This document shows positions 24,766-33,755 of a stretch of DNA of 39,468 nt, in pieces. This DNA is from Kribbella albertanoniae. Lineage in GTDB: Bacteria > Actinomycetota > Actinomycetes > Propionibacteriales > Kribbellaceae. The position numbers and the translations under genes are program-made. Within the stretch, counting starts at the first letter, position 1; every line of letters begins with the position of its first letter. Where the stretch lies: positions 1 through 39,468 of the forward strand of contig NZ_SMKA01000044.1 of assembly GCF_004348455.1 (NCBI RefSeq). The letters are read 5' to 3'. The notes under the pieces were generated by a model. That model ran no database searches and was not told the origin of the DNA. It saw nothing but the letters and a program-made list of their open reading frames with translations.

Positions 24766-26079
24766 TCATTGTGCCGTCGGCGTCCGCGGCCGGCCCACCG
24801 GGCGCGCAGTGGAGTGCTGAGCCTTCATCCGACCGCGCGTTTCGGACATGGTCAGGTAGACGATCAGGCTGACCAGCGCGCAGCCGCTCACGTAGTAGTA
24901 GAACGACGACTCGTGCCCGGCGTCCTTGAGCCACAGCGCGACGTACTCCGCCGTACCGCCGAAGAGCGCCACCGTGACGCCGTACGGCATGCCGACGCCG
25001 AGTGCGCGGATCGCCGTCGGGAACAGCTCGGCCTTCACGATCGCGTTGATCGAGGTGTACCCGCTGACGATCACCAGCCCGGCCAGCATCAGCAGGAACG
25101 CGGTCACCGGTGTCGCATCCTCGAGGGCGGTGAGGATGGGCACGGTGAGCAGCGTGGCGCCGATGCCGAAGAAGATCAGCAGCGGCCGGCGGCCGACCTT
25201 GTCCGAGAGCATCCCGCCGAGCGGCTGGAGCATCACGAAGATCAGCAGGGCAAGGAAGTTGATCCAGGTGACCTGCGACTTCTCCAGCCCGGTCGTGTTC
25301 ACCATGAACTTCTGCAGGTACGTCGTGAACGTGTAGAACGCGACCGTGCCACCGAGCGTCAGCCCCACGACCGTGAGCACCGCGCGCGGGTGCTTGGCCA
25401 GCTCCCGCAGCGAACCCTGCTTGAAGGCGCGGTTCTTCGGCTGGGCTTCGAACTCGGCCGACTCGTCCATCGTCCGCCGCAACCAGAACACGATCACCGC
25501 GGCCACGGCTCCGATTACGAACGGGATCCGCCAGCCCCAGGCCGCCAGGTCCTCCTTCGACAGCGTCTGCTGCAACGCGATCTGTACGGCGAGCGCCACC
25601 AGCTGACCGGAGGCCAGCGTCACGTACTGGAAGCTGGAGAAGAACCCGCGCCGGCTGTCGGTCGCGACCTCGGACATGTACGTCGCCGAGGTCCCGTACT
25701 CACCACCCACCGACAGGCCCTGCAGCAACCGTGCTGTCACCAGCAGCACCGGAGCGGCAAGACCGATGGACGCGAACCCCGGCGTACAGGCGATCACCAG
25801 CGAGCCGGTCGCCATCAGGGTCACCGACAAAGTCAGAGCGGCCCGCCTGCCGTGCCGATCGGCGTACCGGCCGAGCAGGAAGCTGCCCACCGGCCGCATC
25901 AGGAAGCCGACCGCGAACACACCCGCGGTGTTCAGCAGTTGGCTGGTCGCGTCGCCCTTGGGGAAGAAGACCGGGGCGAAGTACAACGCGAACGCCGTGT
26001 AGACGTACCAGTCGTACCACTCGACCAGGTTGCCCATTGAGCCTTTGAAGATGTTGCTGACGACTCGCCGTGAATCCAC
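24766..26079 (-). CDS. MFS symporter, metabolite:H+ symporter (KgtP-like) family
   Basis: GTG at 26079 is chosen because GAGGAGG lies four bases upstream and the protein then begins, as usual for the family, shortly before the first helix. The 437-residue protein has about 12 membrane helices and the signature patterns of MHS permeases: NLVEWYDWYVYTAF in helix 1, GRYADRHGRR in the first cytoplasmic loop, LLQGLSVGGEYG in helix 4 and SDKVGRRP in the middle loop. Relatives move dicarboxylates, citrate, proline, betaine or shikimate with protons; the exact substrate cannot be read from sequence. It heads the operon with the two-component system and the TAXI protein, so that regulator probably controls import of the same compound. 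A strong hairpin lies in its leader. Confidence 0.9.
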   Translation of the reverse strand: MDSRRVVSNIFKGSMGNLVEWYDWYVYTAFALYFAPVFFPKGDATSQLLNTAGVFAVGFLMRPVGSFLLGRYADRHGRRAALTLSVTLMATGSLVIACTPGFASIGLAAPVLLVTARLLQGLSVGGEYGTSATYMSEVATDSRRGFFSSFQYVTLASGQLVALAVQIALQQTLSKEDLAAWGWRIPFVIGAVAAVIVFWLRRTMDESAEFEAQPKNRAFKQGSLRELAKHPRAVLTVVGLTLGGTVAFYTFTTYLQKFMVNTTGLEKSQVTWINFLALLIFVMLQPLGGMLSDKVGRRPLLIFFGIGATLLTVPILTALEDATPVTAFLLMLAGLVIVSGYTSINAIVKAELFPTAIRALGVGMPYGVTVALFGGTAEYVALWLKDAGHESSFYYYVSGCALVSLIVYLTMSETRGRMKAQHSTARPVGRPRTPTAQ

Positions 26080-26099
26080 GATGCCTCCTCGAACATGAA

Positions 26100-26138
26100 G
26101 TTGCCGCCACTCTCCGGGCAACGGAAAGTGGCGGCAAC
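26100..26138 (-). promoter_or_regulatory. Strong hairpin in the leader of the symporter operon
   Basis: GTTGCCGCCACT at 26100-26111 pairs perfectly with 26127-26138; inside it a three-base TCC/GGA stem encloses a seven-base loop. It lies 45 bases after the stop of the hypothetical gene at 26184-26582 and 21 bases before the symporter start. Only a weak U-rich stretch follows on the minus strand. It may terminate the upstream transcript, act as an attenuator, or be a regulator's binding site. Confidence 0.6.
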
Positions 26139-26183
26139 AGCACTCAAGGCATCCTTAGCTCGCCTTAAGAAGAGCAACAGCAG

Positions 26184-26582
26184 TCATTTGCTGCCGAACT
26201 CCTGATAGGTCAGCTTGACCTGCTCGATCCAGAAGCGATCTCTGGTTGCCGCACTCGCATGCTTCTCAAGCAGACCTAGTTGCACGGCCAACTTGTAGAA
26301 GCCGGGCCCGGCATCGTTCGCGCCGAGATACTGCACCAAAGCGGACAGCATGACGCCGCTGTTCCCACGAGTGTTGTCGACGATCTCGCCGAGCAGTTGC
26401 CCGATGGCCGCTCGCTCCGGTTGCTGATCGAAGTCGAACCGGCGGAGGCCGGTTCGCTGGGCCAGCACGGCATTGAACTCCGTGTACGAGGTTGGTCTAC
26501 CCAGCTGAGCCAGCTCGATGAGAAATCGTTGGCCTTCCTTGACCATCAGATCCCAGTCCTCATCCTCACGTCCGTATCTCAT
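26184..26582 (-). CDS. Conserved hypothetical actinobacterial protein
   Basis: ATG at 26582 has GGGGGGA at good spacing. The 132-residue product is soluble, with no signal peptide or membrane helix. Segments such as YGREDEDWDLMVKEGQRFL, LGRPTSYTEFNAVL and ALVQYLGANDAGPGFYKLA recall a common actinobacterial family of unknown function, where the NDAGPGFY block is highly conserved. I know no proven role. It precedes the symporter operon by 104 bases on the same strand but is separated from it by a strong hairpin. Upstream lies the repeat-rich gap before isocitrate dehydrogenase. Confidence 0.75.
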   Translation of the reverse strand: MRYGREDEDWDLMVKEGQRFLIELAQLGRPTSYTEFNAVLAQRTGLRRFDFDQQPERAAIGQLLGEIVDNTRGNSGVMLSALVQYLGANDAGPGFYKLAVQLGLLEKHASAATRDRFWIEQVKLTYQEFGSK

Positions 26583-26646
26583 TCAACATCCCCCCTTCGA
26601 GTTACCGAGAGTAGTTGGCAAGCAAGTCCCTTCGTAAGACCTCAGA

Positions 26647-26683
26647 GCATGCGAACGCCCGGCTCCCCGAAGGATGCCGGGCT
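26647..26683. repeat. Copy 1 of the terminator-like hairpin repeat
   Basis: It begins GCATGC and contains the hairpin GCCCGGC...GCCGGGC. It differs from the copy at 26880-26916 at only two positions (35 of 37 identical), both in the link between GCATGC and the stem. Read on the minus strand it has no T-run, so it is a poorer terminator than copy 2. Confidence 0.85.
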
Positions 26684-26771
26684 GCGGCATTCTCCTCACA
26701 CTCGAGGCAGGGCTGCTGGTTGTGGCGTATCGGCTGAAGGCACCCTGCTGAATGGGTGACCCGGGGAGGGG

Positions 26772-26875
26772 GCGGACCGCCCACACTCACCAACTCCGCG
26801 CGGTGAGCTGGGTTCACGCTCAGCACGACCGGCCCAGATCGGCCAGGAGCGGGTTGGTGAGTGGCGGAGGTCCGC
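26772..26875. repeat. Imperfect inverted repeat between the two hairpin copies
   Basis: The arm at 26772-26799 (begins GCGGACC, contains CACTCACCAAC) is inverted at 26847-26875 with a few mismatches and gaps. About 47 bases separate the arms. Together with the flanking direct repeats it resembles a small mobile or structured element, but no ends or target duplication can be shown. Confidence 0.5.
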
Positions 26876-26879
26876 TCCG

Positions 26880-26916
26880 GCATGCAAAAGCCCGGCTCCC
26901 CGAAGGATGCCGGGCT
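26880..26916 (-). terminator. Terminator of isocitrate dehydrogenase (repeat copy 2)
   Basis: On the minus strand, 17 bases after the stop codon at 26933, a GCCCGGC stem with an inner TCC-TTCG-GGG closes on a UUCG tetraloop and is followed by TTTT. This is a textbook Rho-independent terminator. Its sequence is duplicated at 26647-26683. Confidence 0.85.
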
Positions 26917-26932
26917 CTTGCTGGACGGATTC

Positions 26933-29170
<2,238 letters not shown>

Positions 29171-29183
29171 TCAGTCCGGGTCT

Positions 29184-29201
29184 GCCTGCACGTGGGCAGG
29201 C
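29184..29201 (-). terminator. Small stem after the pentapeptide-repeat gene
   Basis: GCCTGC and GCAGGC pair across six bases, directly after the stop codon on the minus strand and 35 bases before the isocitrate dehydrogenase start. It has no U-run, so termination is uncertain. Confidence 0.35.
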
Positions 29202-29873
29202 TCACTCCACCTCATCTGGGTGGGTGAGCGTGATTCCGGCTGCGGTGGTGACTGCGGTGGCGAAAGTCAGGGTGTCGATGGGGGAGGAGGCGGCCACGGT
29301 GGCGCCGGCCAGGAAGGACAGCCCCTTGGCGCCGTCCCAGGTGCAGTCCACGAAGAGCGCTCCGGCGGCCTTGACCTGGGAGAACTCCGCTCCGCTCAGA
29401 TCACACTGCCGGAAGACCGCGCCGCTCAGGTCCGCCGACACGAAGTCCGCGTTCTGCAGCCGGCAGTCGGACAGCTCGACCTTCTGGAACTTCGCGAACC
29501 GGAACGACGCGTAGTCGAGCAGGCTGTCCCGCACTGTCGTGTGCTGCAGGCTCATCCCCGGTCCCGCGAACCCGGTCATCCGCGAGGAGACGATCGCGAC
29601 CCGCGTCACCGCCGCATCCGACCACCGGGCGTTCGCCACATCACAGTGCAGCAGCTCGCTGTCCACCAGAATCAGCTTCTCCAGATCCGACCCGGCCAGC
29701 TTGCTCCGCGTCAGCCGGCACCCCCCGATCTCCAGATGCTCGGCCTCCAGATCGCTCAGATCCACATCCTCCAACCCCAGATCCAGCAACCGAGTCTCAT
29801 CCTCGATCTCCGTGGGCAGAATCGAATCCAACTGAGCCCGCACCCGAGGTCCGGCAATCTTCCGAGCAGCCAT
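29202..29873 (-). CDS. Pentapeptide-repeat protein
   Basis: The 223-residue soluble protein carries a run of A(D/N)LxX-type five-residue repeats from about residue 35 to 190, clearest at ADFVSADLSGAVFRQCDLSG and further on at AEFSQ and GALFVDC. Such repeats fold into a right-handed four-sided helix. Some members (Qnr, MfpA) bind DNA gyrase by mimicking DNA; many others have no known function. The regular dimer-forming C-terminus of Qnr proteins cannot be recognised here. The start at ATG 29873 has only a weak GGGG upstream. Ahead of it is a 173-bp gap holding tandem hairpins, and a small stem (29184-29201) abuts its stop codon. Confidence 0.85.
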   Translation of the reverse strand: MAARKIAGPRVRAQLDSILPTEIEDETRLLDLGLEDVDLSDLEAEHLEIGGCRLTRSKLAGSDLEKLILVDSELLHCDVANARWSDAAVTRVAIVSSRMTGFAGPGMSLQHTTVRDSLLDYASFRFAKFQKVELSDCRLQNADFVSADLSGAVFRQCDLSGAEFSQVKAAGALFVDCTWDGAKGLSFLAGATVAASSPIDTLTFATAVTTAAGITLTHPDEVE

Positions 29874-29936
29874 CCCCGGACCCTAACCGCCCCCACCGAC
29901 ACCCCATCCGCAGTTGATGGGTTGACCCACGAGGTT

Positions 29937-29972
29937 GTGGGTTCTGTACTCGCATGCGGGTGCAGAACCCAC
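29937..29972. repeat. Long hairpin A in the ROK/pentapeptide gap
   Basis: GTGGGTTCTG at 29937-29946 pairs perfectly with 29963-29972, and the pairing goes on inside (TAC with GTG, CGC with GCG) to a very small loop. The first ACCCAC/GTGGGT halves can also pair with GACCCAC at 29924-29930, so alternative folds are possible. Confidence 0.75.
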
Positions 29973-29999
29973 CATCTGATGGGGGAACCCATCAGATGG
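29972..29999. repeat. Long hairpin B with GNRA-type loop
   Basis: CCATCTGATGGG pairs perfectly over 12 bp with 29988-29999 around the tetraloop GGAA. It directly abuts hairpin A. Read on the minus strand the loop is TTCC and no U-run follows, so it is not a plain terminator of the ROK gene. Confidence 0.8.
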
Positions 30000-30046
30000 C
30001 GGCCGCCGTGGCCGGCGCCCACCAGACGTTTCCCGAATGGGGCTGG

Positions 30047-30889
30047 TCAGGGGGTGCGGAGGGAGTGGGCGGCGGTGCCGATGATGGCGGCGTGTTCGGT
30101 GTCTGGGGTGGCTACGACGTCGAAGGGGAAGACGTCGTGGACCAGGTCGAAGGCGCCGGAGATGGAACCGCCCAGGACCGTGCGGGTTACCTGGAAGCGG
30201 TCGATCCAGGGGGTTAGGGCCTCGGCCAGTACGGCGAAGCCGTCGCGGAGGGATTCGGAGGCGGCCTGTTCGCCGGCGCGGGCGCGGTCGGCGACCTCCT
30301 TCACGCCGAGGCCGGGCTCGTCGGAGCCGGTGCGGGCGAAGTAGCGCTGCAGCAGGGCGCGGCCGGAGATCGAGTCCTCCAGCGGGCGTCCGTCGTAGTC
30401 GGTGCGGTAGAGCTCACCGCCGGGCGGGACAGTGCCGCCCTCACGAACCACGTGACCGTCCGCGAGGAACGCCGTACCGATGCCTGTCCCGACTGTGACG
30501 CCTGCGCAGCGCTCGATGCCGCGGGTCAGGCCGGCCGTCCACTCACCGACGGCGAAGGCCTCGGCGTCGTTCACGAACACCAGCCGGTCCAGGTCGAGCT
30601 CGGTGCGCAATGCGTCGCCGAGGGGGAAGCCGTAGAGCGCGTCGAACTTCGTCTGCCCCTGGTACCAGCCCACGCCGGTGCCGTAGTCGAACGGCCCGGG
30701 GATCGCGATCGCCAGCCCGTCGAGCGTCGGCAGCTTGCGGGCGGCTGCTGCCAGCTGCCCGACCACCGCCTCGGCCGCCTGCTGGGAAGCCAGATCGATC
30801 CGATCCACCACTTCGACCCGCCACCCGTCCGGCGCTACCACCGCCGCGGTGACGTGACTTCCCCCGACCTCCAGAACCGGCACATGCAT
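30047..30889 (-). CDS. ROK-family sugar kinase-like protein
   Basis: The 280-residue protein has the ROK/ASKHA fold pattern: LEVGGSHVTAAVV near the start (phosphate-binding loop), IAIPGPFDYGTG, catalytic Asp108 (VFVNDAEAFAVGEW), and GVTVGTGIGTAFLADG. Typical members phosphorylate glucose, fructose or N-acetyl-hexosamines with ATP. Two things are unusual: the first motif has Glu7 where Asp is usual, and the zinc-binding CxCGxxGC motif expected after the second phosphate loop is missing (replaced around GGELYRTDYDGRPLEDS). It may be a non-zinc branch or have another substrate. There is no N-terminal HTH, so it is not a ROK repressor. It is likely transcribed singly. Confidence 0.85.
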   Translation of the reverse strand: MHVPVLEVGGSHVTAAVVAPDGWRVEVVDRIDLASQQAAEAVVGQLAAAARKLPTLDGLAIAIPGPFDYGTGVGWYQGQTKFDALYGFPLGDALRTELDLDRLVFVNDAEAFAVGEWTAGLTRGIERCAGVTVGTGIGTAFLADGHVVREGGTVPPGGELYRTDYDGRPLEDSISGRALLQRYFARTGSDEPGLGVKEVADRARAGEQAASESLRDGFAVLAEALTPWIDRFQVTRTVLGGSISGAFDLVHDVFPFDVVATPDTEHAAIIGTAAHSLRTP

Positions 30890-30925
30890 GCCGCCATCAT
30901 CCCTGACATCGGATGTCTGGCGCGA

Positions 30926-31663
30926 TCACCAGGTCCCGAAGCTGATCATGTACCCGTTCGGCTGGTACGACGCCACGCTCACCTCGGGCTGCGGCCCGGG
31001 CCACGGGGCGTGCTGGACGGTCCGGTAGAGGTAGTACGTGCCGGTGATGCCGGCTTCACCGACCGAAGCGGTCGCGGCGGAGTCGGCGAACCTGGTGTTG
31101 AGGGTCGAGGGGAGGAGCCGCTCGCCGACGCCGCCGACGGCGACCAGAACCGTCCCGCCGTCGCTGACGTAGGTCCGGCCGGCCACCGTGACCACCCTGG
31201 TCTTGGTGTCGATCGGGGTCACCCGGACGACGATCCCCTTCTGCTGGGCGAGCGGGAGGAATCCGACCGGTACGTCGGGCTGGGTGACGCAGTACGCCAC
31301 CTGGCCCGGGTCGTCAGGGTCACGTCGCAAGGACGCGGAGCCGTAGTCGTCGATCGCATTCCTGACCTCCGGCCAGGTCCAGGATTCCTTCCCCAGCCGG
31401 CGACCGCTCGACGTGTCGCACTGCTTGTAGGCGTCCTGCGGCCGGCTCGGCAGACCGGCAACCGGGGCCTCGCGCTCCTGCAGGACCAGGCTGGTCCCGG
31501 CGGTCAGCACGACGAGCACCGTCAGCAAAGTGGCCGCGACCCCGAGGGTGCGAACCCGGCTGCGGCGGCGGCCGGCGGCCAGGATCGCCTCCGGATCCAG
31601 CGTGAAGTAGTTGTCGGCGCGATCGCTCTCGCGCTCCATCAGGGCCTTGAGTTCCTTGGTCAT
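30926..31663 (-). CDS. Single-pass membrane protein, possible anti-sigma partner
   Basis: ATG at 31663 overlaps the sigma factor stop as ATGA and has GGGAGG five bases upstream. The 245-residue product has a charged cytoplasmic N-terminus of about 37 residues (LKALMERESDRADNY), one membrane helix at about 38-60 and an extracytoplasmic domain with two Cys residues (KQCDTS, AYCVTQ). Small proteins coupled to SigE-family sigma factors are often their membrane regulators, but no zinc-binding HxxxCxxC anti-sigma motif is visible, so the role is inferred from position and topology only. Confidence 0.72.
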   Translation of the reverse strand: MTKELKALMERESDRADNYFTLDPEAILAAGRRRSRVRTLGVAATLLTVLVVLTAGTSLVLQEREAPVAGLPSRPQDAYKQCDTSSGRRLGKESWTWPEVRNAIDDYGSASLRRDPDDPGQVAYCVTQPDVPVGFLPLAQQKGIVVRVTPIDTKTRVVTVAGRTYVSDGGTVLVAVGGVGERLLPSTLNTRFADSAATASVGEAGITGTYYLYRTVQHAPWPGPQPEVSVASYQPNGYMISFGTW

Positions 31664-32193
31664 GTCAGCCTCCCAACCCCGGCGAGTTCGGAGAAATGGG
31701 CCAGTGCGGGATTTTCGCGCAGCTTCTCCAGCGCACGCAGGGTCTGGCTCTTGACTGTTCCGGGACGACAGTCGAGGGCCAGGGCGGTCTCTTCGACGGA
31801 CAGTTCGTCGAAGTACCGCAGTACGACGCATGCACGCTGGCGGGGTGGCAGGGAGGCGAGAGCCTGGGTGATCACGAGCCTGTTCTCCAGTACGCCGAGG
31901 GGGTCGGAGGTGTCCTGCTCAGCCGTGAAGTAGGTGTCACCGCCGACCACCTCCTGACTGGATTTGCGGCGCAGCCCGTCCATGGTGGTTGAGACGACCA
32001 CCTTGCGGGCGTACGCGCCGACGCTGCCCTTGCGCTGGATACGGCCCCAGATCCGGTACAGCCGGATCAGTGCTTCCTGGGTCGCGTCCTCGGCCCGCCG
32101 CCAGTCCCCGCACAGCAGGTAGGCGGTCCGGCACAGAGCGTTGGCTTGATGGCGCACGAAGTCCACGTAGTCCTGCTCGTCAGCACTTCTCAT
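31660..32193 (-). CDS. ECF sigma factor, SigE family
   Basis: ATG at 32193 has GGAAGG six bases upstream. The 177-residue protein contains a region 2 (AYLLCGDWRRAEDATQEALI) and a region 4 HTH (ASLPPRQRACVVLRYFDELS and VEETALALDCRPGTVKSQTL), the layout of the actinobacterial SigE-type ECF group. Such sigma factors direct RNA polymerase to stress or envelope-response promoters, often including their own. The gene is divergent from the alpha/beta hydrolase at 32271, only 77 bases away, and overlaps the membrane-protein gene downstream, so sigma and partner are co-expressed. Confidence 0.92.
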   Translation of the reverse strand: MRSADEQDYVDFVRHQANALCRTAYLLCGDWRRAEDATQEALIRLYRIWGRIQRKGSVGAYARKVVVSTTMDGLRRKSSQEVVGGDTYFTAEQDTSDPLGVLENRLVITQALASLPPRQRACVVLRYFDELSVEETALALDCRPGTVKSQTLRALEKLRENPALAHFSELAGVGRLT

Positions 32194-32270
32194 GCTCTGC
32201 CTTCCCCACCCATAAGCACGAAACGTGGTGGGCGGCCACGCAGGTTGCACGATGCGGCACACTTTCTTCT

Positions 32271-33104
32271 GTGCCTGAATTCATGGTCGACGGCGTGCGG
32301 GTCACTTATCACGTCCACGGGACCGGACCGGTCTGTATTGCCCATTCGGGCGGACCTGGTGTCCACTGGCCGTACCTGCGGATGCCGTACCTCGAGGACC
32401 GGCTGACGATGGTCTACCTCGAGCCGGTCGGCACGGGGAGTTCCGACCTGCTGCCGGGCGGCAACTACTCGGTGCAGGTCTACGCGTCGTTCGTCGACAA
32501 ACTGGCCGAGCACCTCGGGGAGTCCAAGGTCTTCCTGCTCGGGCATTCGCACGGCGGATTCGTGGCGCTGCAGACCGCGCTGGACTTCCCCGAGCGGCTG
32601 AACGGCGTGATCGTCTACGACTCGATGGCGTTCAGCGGGCCGGAGCTCGGCGCCCAGGCGTTCGCCAACATCGAGAAGTACGTCGCCTCCCGGCCGGAGG
32701 GTGATGCCCTGGCCGCTCAGGTGCTGGCCGCGTGGAATGAATCACCGCGCGGGCACGACGAGGAGCTCGACGTCCTTGGGCGGCTGCTGCCGGTCTACTT
32801 CAAGGACTTCGAGGCGATCGATCCGCAGCTCACCGAGTGGAAGAAGCTGGTCGACATCACGGTCGATCCGGACCGCAAGGCCGACCAGTGGGACATCCGC
32901 CCGCGGCTGGGCGAGATCGCCGTACCGACGCTGGTGATCGTCGGGGTCGCGGACTTCATCTGCCCGCTGAACTCGGCCCAGGAGCTGGCCGACGGGATCC
33001 CCGGCGCGGAGCTGGTCGTGTTGCAGGAGAGCGGGCACTTCGGTCACGTCGAGGAGCCCGGGATCTTCCGCGACGTGGTGCTGAAATTCGCCGCCACGCA
33101 CTGA
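32271..33104 (+). CDS. Alpha/beta hydrolase, proline iminopeptidase-like
   Basis: The 277-residue protein has the alpha/beta hydrolase fold: an oxyanion-region HSGGPG at 25-30, nucleophile elbow GHSHGG with Ser93, acid Asp228 (VGVADFICP) and catalytic His256 (SGHFGH). The HGGPG-like motif recalls proline iminopeptidases and related C-C or ester hydrolases; the real substrate is unknown. GTG at 32271 and ATG at 32283 are both possible and neither has a ribosome binding site, so the mRNA may be leaderless. No signal peptide is present; it is probably cytoplasmic. It faces the SigE-family sigma factor gene across a short shared promoter region. Confidence 0.88.
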   Translation: MPEFMVDGVRVTYHVHGTGPVCIAHSGGPGVHWPYLRMPYLEDRLTMVYLEPVGTGSSDLLPGGNYSVQVYASFVDKLAEHLGESKVFLLGHSHGGFVALQTALDFPERLNGVIVYDSMAFSGPELGAQAFANIEKYVASRPEGDALAAQVLAAWNESPRGHDEELDVLGRLLPVYFKDFEAIDPQLTEWKKLVDITVDPDRKADQWDIRPRLGEIAVPTLVIVGVADFICPLNSAQELADGIPGAELVVLQESGHFGHVEEPGIFRDVVLKFAATH

Positions 33105-33165
33105 GCGAACCACTGCCCCCGGCTAAAACGTAGAGTTGTTTCATTAGGCCGGTGAGGGAGGACAC

Positions 33166-33696
33166 GTGCGCGCGCAAGCCGGTACGACGTCCGTGGTCGC
33201 GGCGCTCAGTGTCGTGGTCGCGGTGGTCGGTCACGCGCTGGCGGGTGGCGGTCCGATTCCGCTCGCGATGGTGGCGCCGTTGCTGGCGTTGACGGGTGTC
33301 TGCTGGCTGCTGGGGGAGTACCTGGCGGATGAGCCGGTGCTGGTGGCCGTCGTACTGGCCGGTGTGCAGTTGTTCGTGCACGTGACGCTGGATGCGGCCC
33401 ACCATCCGATGCCGATGTCGTCCGGGATGGGCGGCAGCGTGCTGATGACGTTCACGCACCTGGCCGCGTTGAGCGCTGGGGTGCTGGCGGTCGGGCGGGC
33501 TCACGAGTGGGGCCGGCGGGTGGCCGGGATCCTCGCTCGGTTGTGGCCGGTGGTTCCGGTGATCACAGTCGTGCGGGTGTCGAGCGCCGTACCGGTCGTT
33601 GTGGTGTCGGCGCCGCGGATCGTACGGCGCTGGGTCGGATCGAACGTGTCGCGGCGGGGACCGCCGGTGGTCGGAGTGGATCCAGTTCTGCTCTGA
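33166..33696 (+). CDS. Membrane protein with His/Met-rich loop, copper-cluster associated
   Basis: GTG at 33166 has GGGAGG four bases upstream. The 176-residue protein has about four membrane helices. Between two of them is a loop with several His and Met residues (TLDAAHHPMPMSSGMGG), the kind of ligand set that binds copper. The gene directly precedes ycnI, copC and copD in the same direction. I do not recognise the family from other contexts. A role in copper acquisition or sensing is inferred from the loop and the neighbours. Confidence 0.7.
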   Translation: MRAQAGTTSVVAALSVVVAVVGHALAGGGPIPLAMVAPLLALTGVCWLLGEYLADEPVLVAVVLAGVQLFVHVTLDAAHHPMPMSSGMGGSVLMTFTHLAALSAGVLAVGRAHEWGRRVAGILARLWPVVPVITVVRVSSAVPVVVVSAPRIVRRWVGSNVSRRGPPVVGVDPVLL

Positions 33697-33706
33697 CCGG
33701 CCGCGT

Positions 33707-33743
33707 CTTTCGTGGTCGGGTCCGCCCCGTGTGATCACGAAAG
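33707..33743 (+). promoter_or_regulatory. Inverted repeat before ycnI
   Basis: CTTTCGTG at 33707-33714 and CACGAAAG at 33736-33743 form an 8-bp inverted repeat, 21 bases apart. The right arm ends next to the AGG that may serve as ribosome binding site for the ATG at 33756, so a fold could hide it. An operator is the other reading. Confidence 0.5.
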
Positions 33744-33755
33744 GTTCTTACTGCC

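Larger units (their letters stand above)
26583..26932. other. 350-bp gene-free gap with repeats
   Basis: No frame here looks like a gene. The gap holds two near-identical 37-bp hairpin repeats (26647-26683 and 26880-26916), an imperfect inverted repeat (26772-26799 with 26847-26875) between them, and the terminator of isocitrate dehydrogenase at its right edge. Confidence 0.6.

Noticed and set aside
24694..26040. A long plus-strand open frame over the symporter gene
   Set aside because: His/Arg/Gln-rich sequence with no fold pattern; the minus strand encodes a clear 12-helix symporter.
26800..26880. tRNA-like GGTTCAC and stem pattern
   Set aside because: No cloverleaf with acceptor stem and anticodon arm can be formed; it is part of the inverted repeat.
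26602..26883. Possible small minus-strand gene in the repeat-rich gap
   Set aside because: Its sequence is made largely of the repeats and shows no recognisable pattern or ribosome binding site.
31663..31831. Longer N-terminus for the membrane protein after the sigma factor
   Set aside because: It would overlap the sigma gene by over 160 bases; the ATGA overlap with GGGAGG upstream is far better.
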